Notes under the pieces: generated by a model
Database searches by the model: none
Told to the model about the DNA's origin: nothing
The model's input: the letters and a program-made list of their open reading frames with translations, nothing else
Translations under genes and position numbers: made by a program
DNA from: an uncultured Prevotella sp.
GTDB taxonomy: Bacteria; Bacteroidota; Bacteroidia; Bacteroidales; Bacteroidaceae
Reading direction: 5' to 3'
Assembly: GCA_934217675.1 (NCBI GenBank)
Contig: CAKQCV010000068.1
Span: forward strand, 1 to 12,310
Length of the DNA: 12,310 nt
Shown: positions 1 through 6,180 of the stretch, one piece after another
Layout of the letters: every line of letters starts with the position of its first letter
Position numbering within the stretch: position 1 is the first letter of the stretch

Positions 1-96
1 CACAGATTTACACGGATTCTCCTGTTATGTGGCAACAGACTTGCAAGTCTCGTTTTTAGCCAGAAATGAAATCTGTGTTCATCTGTGTAATCTGTG
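1..96. repeat. Palindromic CACGGATT-family repeat, cut by window edge
   Basis: The first 18 bases (cacagatttacacggatt) and bases 68-96 (beginning gaaatctgtg) are approximate reverse complements, separated by about 50 bases. Each arm is built from degenerate 9-10 base units around ACAGATT/ACGGATT. The right arm closely resembles the right arm of the element inside the nucleotidyltransferase gene at 10661-10692. The left end may continue beyond the window. I see no gene here. Function unknown. Confidence 0.6.
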
Positions 97-365
97 GGAG
101 ACCATTTCGGTGGCGAAGATACAATTTTCTTCTATGAATAGGATAAAGAGCGCGCCCCACTACGTCGGGCGCAAAATACAGATAAATTAACCATTTGAGG
201 TTATTCATAAACATAATTTTAATTTTAAAAAACAACATGAAAAGATTCATGAAGACCCCATCTGTTTTGGCGTTTGCCAAAGGGTTGATTAATGGCAGCA
301 GATGCCACACAACAAGAAGTTTGCGTCATGCACATTTCGGTCGTGACGCTCAAAAGAAAATCTAA
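97..365. other. Noncoding stretch, no supported gene
   Basis: This AT-rich stretch holds no convincing gene. A possible 42-codon reading frame starts at ATG 237 and stops at TAA 363, in the same frame as the gene remnant that follows, so it could be the decayed 5' part of that gene. Its composition is not clearly coding. A TTTG at 194-197 and a TAATTTTA at 214-221 loosely resemble a Bacteroidetes promoter, but the last base and the spacing are off. Confidence 0.4.
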
Positions 366-578
366 TGCGGACAAAATCTCAGTGTATGCCAACTTTATAC
401 GCTGCTGCGCTATTTGCTCAGCTACAAGAAATCTCCATGGGAGAAGTTGCTATTGATAGCACAGGTCTTGGACAAGTTGGAAGAGGATTTCAAGGATGTT
501 TATCCTGATATGGAATCTCCTATGTCTAAGGGATATGAGGCAACACTGAGAGAACTATTTGATGATAAATATAAATAA
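366..578 (+). pseudogene. Decayed gene remnant, unrecognised
   Basis: From just after the TAA at 363-365 there is an open frame of 70 codons ending at TAA 576-578, only 6 bases before the first glycosyltransferase. It has no usable start: the first in-frame ATG is near its 3' end. The predicted peptide looks coding, with a helical, leucine-rich part (LLRYLLSYKKSPWEKLLL) followed by an acidic part ending ELFDDKYK. Codon choice (AAG, GAG, GAT, TTG) resembles the neighbouring genes. I do not recognise the family. Bacteroides capsule operons often begin with small UpxY/UpxZ-type regulators, so a relic of such a leader gene is possible, but that is a guess from position only. It could also be a small gene with a TTG start. 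Confidence 0.4.
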
Positions 579-584
579 GGAAAA

Positions 585-1625
585 ATGTTAGATGCAAAAA
601 ATGTATTGACGATAGGTATTGACTATCGTGTGGTGCATGGAGGCGTGGCTGCAGTAGAAAGTGTGTATAGCACTTTCTACCAGCCTTTCAACCATGTGGC
701 CACTGTAGTGGATTATGGTCAAGTAAGAAAACTGATGACATTCTTCAAGGCATACGCTCAGTTTTGGAAATGGATGTTGTTTCATAAAGAGATAGAGATT
801 GTACATGTGCATGGCGCAAGCGATGCCAGCTTTTGGAGAAAACGGATTTTCATCAATCTTGCTAAGATGTTTGGCAAGAAGGTGGTCTTTCATTGTCATG
901 GTTCGGAGTTTCAAAGATTTACTTCGCAACATCTTGTTGCTGTAAAGAAAACTCTCAATAAATGCGATTGTATTATTGCTCTCAGTGAGAGTTGGAAAGA
1001 GTGGTTTGAGAAAACGATTCATCACAAGAATGTGGTTGTGATAAAAAATGTGATAGCACCCCCTCATGTAAACAAAATACCACATGACAAATTTGTCATG
1101 ATATTCTTAGGTCGTTTGGGTAAACGAAAAGGCATTTACGACTTGATGGATGTCTTGGTTAACCATAAAACTGAGTTTGACGGTAAAATCAAATTCTTGT
1201 TTGGCGGTGACGGCGATGTGGAGCAAGTGAAAGAAATCATCAAACAGAACGGCTTAGAAGACATGGCGGAATATCAAGGATGGGTGAATGGAGAAAAAAA
1301 AGAACATTTACTGAACATGGCAGATGCATATATCTTACCGTCCTACAATGAGGGATTACCTATATCCGTGCTTGAAGCGATGAGCTATTCTTTGCCTATT
1401 ATTTCGACAACTGTTGGTGGTATTCCTGAAATTTTAGCAAATGGAGAAAACGGCTTTATCATGGAACCGGGAGATAAAAATGCCATTTATCAAGCCATTC
1501 ATGCTTTGATGCAAAATGGAAAGCTTCGAGAACAAATGGGCAAGAAATCTTTTGAAAAGGTTCAAGCGCATTTGCCTGATTATGTAACTAAACAGCTACG
1601 AGATTTATATGACTCTTTAATTTGA
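585..1625 (+). CDS. Glycosyltransferase family 4 protein
   Basis: This 346-residue protein is a probable GT4 retaining glycosyltransferase of GT-B fold, acting at the cytoplasmic face of the membrane in exopolysaccharide assembly. The C-terminal nucleotide-sugar domain is clear: IFLGRLGKRKGIYDL opens it, FLFGGDGDVEQVKEII follows, and the EX7E motif is E256-GLPISVL-E264, followed by PIISTTVGGIPEI. The N-terminal acceptor domain has VHVHGASDASFWRK and VVFHCHGSEF, typical of GT4. No signal peptide or membrane helix is evident. ATG 585 is the first start and follows the upstream remnant by 6 bases. The gene ends 5 bases before the ATG of the next gene, which implies co-transcription. Sugar and acceptor cannot be told from sequence. 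An A8 run near 1294-1301 leaves the frame intact. Confidence 0.9.
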   Translation: MLDAKNVLTIGIDYRVVHGGVAAVESVYSTFYQPFNHVATVVDYGQVRKLMTFFKAYAQFWKWMLFHKEIEIVHVHGASDASFWRKRIFINLAKMFGKKVVFHCHGSEFQRFTSQHLVAVKKTLNKCDCIIALSESWKEWFEKTIHHKNVVVIKNVIAPPHVNKIPHDKFVMIFLGRLGKRKGIYDLMDVLVNHKTEFDGKIKFLFGGDGDVEQVKEIIKQNGLEDMAEYQGWVNGEKKEHLLNMADAYILPSYNEGLPISVLEAMSYSLPIISTTVGGIPEILANGENGFIMEPGDKNAIYQAIHALMQNGKLREQMGKKSFEKVQAHLPDYVTKQLRDLYDSLI

Positions 1626-1630
1626 AAGAC

Positions 1631-2059
1631 ATGAGATTAAAAAGAACACTGAAAGCACTTGCTCTAAGAGCATCAATGTCAAATTACTTGCCAAACTCGC
1701 TTCGTCTTTCCCTTGTCAAAATGGGGGGGGTAAAGTGCGGACGGTCGTTTGTCGGTCAGCAAGTTATCTTTGATAGCGAACACCCTGAAAATATAGAAAT
1801 AGGTGACTATAGCGCCATCACGATGCGCTGTGTTTTACTGACGCACTATGTAAAGCCACATGGTAACAGCCATGTTTATGAAACAGGAAAAATCAAAATA
1901 GGAAATAATGTGTTTCTTGGTGCAAACACGGTGATAACAAAAGCTGTGACCATTGGTGACAATGTGATTGTCGGTGCAGGAAGCATTGTAACCAAAGATA
2001 TACCATCGAATGAAATTTGGGCAGGAGTTCCTGCCCGTTTTATCAAAAAATATGAGTGA
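1631..2059 (+). CDS. Hexapeptide-repeat acyltransferase, phase-variable (ON, G8)
   Basis: This 142-residue left-handed beta-helix acyltransferase resembles the maltose/galactoside O-acetyltransferase group, so it probably acetylates a sugar of the locus polysaccharide. Hexapeptide repeats occupy roughly residues 45-135: IGDYSAITMRCVLLTH, IKIGNNVFLGANTVI, VTIGDNVIVGAGSIV, then the family-typical tail AGVPARFIKKYE. The His in LLTH is the likely catalytic base. ATG 1631 is preferred to the TTG at 1622, which overlaps the upstream stop. A run of eight G at 1723-1730, followed by TAAA, encodes M31-G-G-V-K and keeps the frame. A ninth G would end translation within 20 codons. Neighbouring genes carry the same tract at G9, so this copy is read as the ON state of a phase-variable gene. 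Confidence 0.88.
   Translation: MRLKRTLKALALRASMSNYLPNSLRLSLVKMGGVKCGRSFVGQQVIFDSEHPENIEIGDYSAITMRCVLLTHYVKPHGNSHVYETGKIKIGNNVFLGANTVITKAVTIGDNVIVGAGSIVTKDIPSNEIWAGVPARFIKKYE
1723..1730 (+). repeat. G8 homopolymer tract, in-frame switch
   Basis: Eight G follow AT and precede TAAA. The first G is the third base of ATG (Met31), so the codons read ATG GGG GGG GTA AAG. One extra G gives GGT AAA and a stop about 17 codons downstream. Two extra, or one fewer, give GGG TAA, an immediate stop. Confidence 0.8.
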
Positions 2060-2078
2060 ACAACATATATAAACAATC

Positions 2079-3369
2079 ATGATAAAGAAATATTTGAAAG
2101 AAACAGCCAAGTATCTTTTACGCTCTCAAATCTTTACCAGAAAGTATGTGAAAGAGATTGAGGAAATGTACAGAATGTCTCCTTCAGAACTGAGATTGAG
2201 AAATGAAAAGCGATTCTTGGAAATCTTCAGAAAAGCATGGACAAACTCTGCTTATTACAGAGGTCTTTGTATTTCGGGGGGGGGTAAATACAATTGACGA
2301 AATCCAGCATTTAAAAGATATAGTAAAACTCCCTGTCCTTACCAAGGATATGCTCAAAAAACATGGCAAGGAGCTATTGACCCGAAAGGAGAAAGGACTT
2401 ATCAAAAACCACACAAGCGGTACAACAGGCACCCCTCTGACCGTATGGCAAGATTGGGCTTCGGTATGGCGTGAGCAAGCTTATTTTGTTTGCTATCGCA
2501 AGCGGTGTGGGTATCAGTATGGTGAGCCGATGGTATCGCTTCGTGGCAACTTGGGAAGAAACGACATTTCGCTGAAAGTGCATGTGAGCAATACCTTGTT
2601 CCTATCAAGTTACAACATCAATGCCCAAACGGCAGAGACTTATCATCGCTTGATTGTAAAACATCATCCCAAGGCGATAGAGGGCTATCCAAGCTCACTG
2701 TACAGTTTGGCACTCATGTTGAGAGACAAAGGCTTGGAATGTCATATACCTGTGGCATTTACCTCTTCAGAAACGCTTCATGATTACCAACGTAATCTGA
2801 TAGAAAAGATATTTCATACCCAAGTATATGACCATTATGGCACCACAGAGCGCACCATCCGTTTGGAAGAATCGCTTGACCACAAAGGCTACTATGAAGA
2901 CCCAGGTTATGGTATTGAGGAATATCATGATGATTATGTGTTAACCACATCCCTCATCAATGACGCTTTTCCGCTGATAAGATACAAAACTAATGACCGA
3001 GTGGTATTGAAAAATAACACGATTTTAGCGCATGCAAGTGACCCTATGGTGGAACGAGTTGAAGGACGTTCGGCTTCTTTTATCATAGGAAAGGATGGAA
3101 CAAAATACAACGATGCCGCCTTGACCTTTATCTTCAAGGATGCGCATGGCGTGAGACTGGCCCAGTTTGTTCAAAACGAAGTAGGAAAAATCATTTTGAA
3201 TATTGTTCCTGAAAACGATTTCTCAGAAAATGATAAGGAGGAGGTGTTGAAAAACATAGACCAGAAAATCGGAAAGAAAAATATGGATGTGGATTTCCGC
3301 TTGATTGACGAGTCGGAAATGCAGTATACCAAGAGAAACAAACTCGCTTTAGTAATTAGCAATTTATAA
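2079..3369 (+). CDS. CapK/PaaK-like adenylate-forming ligase, phase-variable (OFF, G9)
   Basis: This belongs to the phenylacetate-CoA ligase/CapK family, adenylate-forming proteins common in capsule loci and thought to activate an acyl or amino-acid substituent. As written the gene is broken. From ATG 2079 the frame runs only to TGA 2295-2297 (72 residues, ending ISGGGKYN), while the rest continues in another frame to 3369. The break is a G9 run at 2276-2284. With eight G the two parts join as CISGGVNTIDEIQHL, giving 429 residues, normal for the family. The ATP-binding motif TSGTTGTPLTV lies downstream of the tract, followed by YPSSLYSLALML, FTSSETL, YDHYGTTERT and LIRYKTNDRVVL. An apparent start at 2203 reads the wrong frame through the N-terminal region and is not the true start. 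A sequencing error in the homopolymer is the main alternative. Confidence 0.85.
2276..2284 (+). repeat. G9 homopolymer tract causing frameshift
   Basis: The sequence TTTCGGGGGGGGGTAAA surrounds the tract. The first G is the third base of the TCG codon (Ser66). G9 gives GGT AAA TAC AAT TGA and truncation. G8 gives GTA AAT ACA and restores the ligase. The same 17-base string occurs at 9341-9357. Confidence 0.85.
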
Positions 3370-3400
3370 ACAAATTTCATAAAATCATTAAAACAGAATT

Positions 3401-4798
3401 ATGAACATTAGTATTTTTGGCCTCGGCTACGTAGGATGCGTAGGTGCGGCATGTTTGGCAAAGTTGGGTCACAAGGTGATCGGTGTGGACGTAAATGAGA
3501 ACAAGGTGCGCCTGATGAACGAGGGCAAGCCTACTATCATTGAGGAAGGTATCGCCGAACTTTGTGAGGAAGCCCACAATAAAGGGCTAATGTCGGCAAC
3601 GACAGTGGCTGCGGAAGCTATTATGGAAACTGAAGTCTCATTCATCGTGGTGGGTACACCGTCAAGCCCAGAGGGACATCTTAACCTCAACTACATCTAT
3701 ACCGTGGCAGGACGCATCGGGCGTGCCTTGAAGGAGAAATTCAATAGCGACAAGAAGCCTGAGAACATGCATCTTGTGGCTATCCGTTCCACAGTGCTGC
3801 CTGGCACCAACAAGAAGGTGGGCGAAATCATCGAGCAAGAGAGCGGCCTGAAGCGTGGCGTTGACTTCAACGTGGTGAGCAATCCGGAGTTCCTTCGTGA
3901 GGGTACATCAGTAGAGGATTACTTCAATCCACCATTGACCTTGATCGGTACAGATTCAGAGTATGCGGAGAAGGTGTTCCGTGAGATGTACGAGCATATC
4001 AACGCAGAATTTATCTGCACCGACATCAAGGTGGCTGAGATGATGAAGTATGTCAACAACACCTACCATGCCTTGAAGATTGTGTTTGGCAATGAAGTGG
4101 GAAACATCTGCAAGTCTGTGGGCGTGGACTCTCACAAGGTAATGGAAATCTTCTGCAAGGACAAGCAACTCAACATCTCTCCTTACTACTTCAAACCTGG
4201 TTTCGCCTATGGTGGCTCATGCTTACCGAAGGACATGAAGGCGTTGAAGACCTTGGCGCACGACAACTATGTGGATGTGCCTGTTATCGAGAGCATCTTC
4301 CAGAGCAACGAGAACCAGAAGAAGCGTGCCGTGCAGCTCATTATGAACCAAGGTCAGCGCAAGGTCGGCATCTTGGGATTAAGTTTCAAGGCAGGTACTG
4401 ACGATTTGCGTTGTTCTCCTATCGTGGACGTTGTGGAGAGCTTGTTGGGCAAGGGCTTTGAAATCAAGATTTACGACCGTAACGTGAAGATTTCAGAGCT
4501 GACAGGTACCAACAAGGACTTCATCATGGCTAAGATTCCTCACTTGCAGCACTTTGTTACTGCCGACTTGGACGATGTTTGCAAGAACAGCGATGTACTT
4601 GTAGTAACCAACAAGGAGAAGGAATTTGAGGATGTGCTGAAAAATTACCCGAACAAGATCATCATCGACTTGGTGCGCCAATGGAAAGAAGTGAACTATG
4701 AGGGCAAGTACGAAGGTATCTCTTGGGGTGACATCAACCAAAACCAAAAGGGGCAGCACGAGGAATTCAAAATGAATTTCAAGCAGACTGAATTTTAA
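3401..4798 (+). CDS. algD: GDP-mannose 6-dehydrogenase-like (AlgD type) nucleotide-sugar dehydrogenase
   Basis: This enzyme oxidises a nucleotide hexose to a uronate with two NAD+, supplying an acidic sugar donor in the cytoplasm. The 465-residue protein has the NAD-binding GLGYVG at residues 7-12, VGTPS and RSTVLPGT, NPEFLREG, Lys216 in EMMKYVNN, and the nucleophile Cys274 in FAYGGSCLPKD. Several stretches fit AlgD better than UDP-glucose dehydrogenase: DKQLNISPYYFKPGFAYGG, LGLSFKAGTDDLR, and IYDRNVKISELTGTNKDF. GDP-mannuronate is therefore the likeliest product, though substrate assignment in this superfamily is uncertain without alignment. The C-terminus is about 30 residues longer than typical AlgD. 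The gene follows the ligase by 31 bases and looks more GC-rich and conserved in codon choice than the genes before it. Confidence 0.85.
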   Translation: MNISIFGLGYVGCVGAACLAKLGHKVIGVDVNENKVRLMNEGKPTIIEEGIAELCEEAHNKGLMSATTVAAEAIMETEVSFIVVGTPSSPEGHLNLNYIYTVAGRIGRALKEKFNSDKKPENMHLVAIRSTVLPGTNKKVGEIIEQESGLKRGVDFNVVSNPEFLREGTSVEDYFNPPLTLIGTDSEYAEKVFREMYEHINAEFICTDIKVAEMMKYVNNTYHALKIVFGNEVGNICKSVGVDSHKVMEIFCKDKQLNISPYYFKPGFAYGGSCLPKDMKALKTLAHDNYVDVPVIESIFQSNENQKKRAVQLIMNQGQRKVGILGLSFKAGTDDLRCSPIVDVVESLLGKGFEIKIYDRNVKISELTGTNKDFIMAKIPHLQHFVTADLDDVCKNSDVLVVTNKEKEFEDVLKNYPNKIIIDLVRQWKEVNYEGKYEGISWGDINQNQKGQHEEFKMNFKQTEF

Positions 4799-4826
4799 CA
4801 AAATGAATTAAGGAACTGTAAATAAA

Positions 4827-4902
4827 GCTAATTTAAGATTGCGAAGAAAGTGAATATTAGGGTATACCAAATATTTTCTTACCTTTGTAATCTTAAATAA
4901 GC
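4827..4902. repeat. Imperfect 16-base inverted repeats flanking a promoter
   Basis: 4827-4842 (gctaatttaagattgc) and 4887-4902 (gtaatcttaaataagc) are reverse complements at 14 of 16 positions, including a perfect 10-base core. The 44 bases between them contain the candidate promoter. Inside lies a second dyad: aatatt at 4853-4858, the perfect palindrome ggtatacc at 4861-4868, and aatatt at 4870-4875. This could be an operator for the downstream toxin-antitoxin pair or, less likely, a tiny invertible segment. Confidence 0.55.
4857..4887 (+). promoter_or_regulatory. Bacteroidetes-type promoter for the Panacea pair
   Basis: TACCTTTG at 4880-4887 matches the Bacteroidetes -7 consensus TAnnTTTG. 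The expected -33 position, about 20 bases upstream, holds only TTAG (4857-4860), a weak match. Transcription would begin near 4893-4895, within the right arm of the inverted repeat and about 35 bases before the antitoxin ATG. The placement between the dehydrogenase and the antitoxin-like gene suggests the pair has its own promoter. Confidence 0.55.
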
Positions 4903-4929
4903 TTTTAAACGAATTAAATCAGCAAAATC

Positions 4930-5418
4930 ATGAAACCGTATGATGTTAATACTGTCGCAGATTATGTGATTCTCTCACTTAATGGCGATGAGAACTTCTC
5001 GTTGATAAACTTGAAGCTCCAAAAACTCATGTATTATATCCAAGCATGGTCTTTGGGCATCAACGGCGTGCCAATGATGAACGCAAAGTTTGAAGCTTGG
5101 GTTCATGGACCTGTGTGTATCGAGTTGTATGACCGTTTCAAGAAAGATAAGAATCTTTATTCGTTTATAGATAAAGAGGATGTCTTGGACAATGACTCAC
5201 GAAGCAAAATAGATTCGGAAGATGTTGAGTTCATCGACTACATCCTTGAGAATTATGCTCAGTACAGTGGTGTGCAGATAGAGGCAATGACTCATAGCGA
5301 AGACCCTTGGATTAATGCCCGTAAGGGAATAAAACCAATGGAAAGATGTAATAATGAGATAACAGAACAGGCAATGACAGACTATTATGGCAAGAGATAC
5401 GCATCGCTTCAAGCCTAA
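4930..5418 (+). CDS. panA: Panacea-domain (DUF4065, SocA-like) antitoxin
   Basis: This 162-residue protein belongs to the Panacea/DUF4065 (SocA-like) family. Panacea-domain proteins act as antitoxins that neutralise many unrelated toxins. The signature is clear: MKPYDVNTVADYVIL at the N-terminus, KLQKLMYYIQAW near residues 29-40, then FEAWVHGPV and a C-terminal part with WINARKGIKPMERCNNEI. No helix-turn-helix precedes the domain, unlike longer relatives, so any autoregulation would need a partner. ATG 4930 follows a TAnnTTTG promoter and nested dyads. The gene ends 32 bases inside the next frame, the close coupling expected of an antitoxin-toxin operon. It sits between polysaccharide genes with no obvious role in that pathway. 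Confidence 0.85.
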   Translation: MKPYDVNTVADYVILSLNGDENFSLINLKLQKLMYYIQAWSLGINGVPMMNAKFEAWVHGPVCIELYDRFKKDKNLYSFIDKEDVLDNDSRSKIDSEDVEFIDYILENYAQYSGVQIEAMTHSEDPWINARKGIKPMERCNNEITEQAMTDYYGKRYASLQA

Positions 5419-6100
5419 TCTGACCAGTGGACAAGGGAAGGCCTTGAATGTAAAGTTGAATGGCAAGGTTGAGAAGAAACGCTTGTCGTTCAGTTTTAGA
5501 TATTTTCGTCAAATACCGAATTTCGGAATTACAGGTAAAAATGATGTATGGATGAGTGGATTGCTTCAACAATTAGCTTTATTGTCGGATAAAGATCCAG
5601 AATCTCTCTTGTCTTCTCATGCGAATAGAAATCAATTGCGACTTCATATTTTGGATTTCTCGCCAGGGAAATCAGCATTGAGTATGGCAGACTTTTCCTT
5701 TATTGGTAAGGAAAATATGCCTGATGGAGACGAAAATCGCTTTTGGCAGATTGAAATTTCCACAGCCAATGGCAGAATTATAGGTTTCTTCAGTGCTGAC
5801 CATACTGTTTTTTATATCGTGTTCTTAGACCCTAACCACAATGCCCAATTGTCTAATTATAGCAATTATAAGGTTAGAAAGATAGAACCATGCTTGTCGG
5901 AGATAGATGACTTGAAGGCAAGGATTGCAAAGCATGTGAACCTTAACGCCATCTTGGAGCAAGATGCAGAGGATTTCTTGTATGGTGGGGATATGTCTTA
6001 TTTTTGTATGGACTCGGCTATGATTCAACCGCTTCGTAAAATGTTGGATGATGGTTCGTTTATGGAGAAATTTCAAGAATTTCTCGTTAAAAATCTTTAG
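5387..6100 (+). CDS. Putative toxin partner of the Panacea antitoxin
   Basis: This 237-residue protein is of a family I do not firmly recognise. The assignment as toxin rests mainly on context: it overlaps the Panacea gene by 32 bases, so translation is probably coupled. A basic N-terminal part (LNGKVEKKRLSFSFRYFRQI) leads to a central segment with FWQIEI, ANGRIIGFFSADHTVFYIVF and LDPNHNAQ. The GRI...FYIVFLDPNH pattern is reminiscent of small RelE/YoeB-like folds, where a strand ends in DxxH, but I cannot confirm that or name catalytic residues. No signal peptide or membrane helix is seen. ATG 5387 is chosen because the next in-frame Met is about 55 codons downstream and would remove conserved-looking sequence. 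Alternatively it is an unrelated cytoplasmic protein. Confidence 0.6.
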   Translation: MARDTHRFKPNLTSGQGKALNVKLNGKVEKKRLSFSFRYFRQIPNFGITGKNDVWMSGLLQQLALLSDKDPESLLSSHANRNQLRLHILDFSPGKSALSMADFSFIGKENMPDGDENRFWQIEISTANGRIIGFFSADHTVFYIVFLDPNHNAQLSNYSNYKVRKIEPCLSEIDDLKARIAKHVNLNAILEQDAEDFLYGGDMSYFCMDSAMIQPLRKMLDDGSFMEKFQEFLVKNL

Positions 6101-6132
6101 ATAGTAATATTTTAATATATTTTGCTTTGTGG

Positions 6133-6140
6133 TAATTTTG
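6133..6140 (+). promoter_or_regulatory. Possible promoter before heparinase-like gene
   Basis: TAATTTTG matches the TAnnTTTG -7 consensus in the AT-rich 80-base gap after the toxin-like gene and lies 41 bases before the next ATG. No good -33 TTTG is present at the expected distance, and the AT-rich context makes chance matches likely. Confidence 0.35.
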
Positions 6141-6180
6141 TATCAATTATCACTAAGTAACTATACCTTTTTTTACTTTA

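Noticed and set aside
56..310. An 84-codon minus-strand frame with a hydrophobic stretch
   Set aside because: It begins in noncoding DNA, runs through the palindromic repeat, and shows no family resemblance.
1294..1301. A8 tract in the first glycosyltransferase as a phase switch
   Set aside because: The frame is intact, it encodes ordinary Glu-Lys-Lys codons, and nothing suggests instability.
2203..2290. ATG 2203 as the start of a 388-residue ligase
   Set aside because: Its first 25 or so residues read the wrong frame over sequence that, in the other frame, encodes a family-like N-terminus; the G9 tract explains the split better.
6065..6085. Perfect 8-base hairpin GAGAAATT/AATTTCTC near the end of the toxin-like gene as a terminator
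   Set aside because: It is AT-rich, lies inside the coding sequence and is not followed by a T run.
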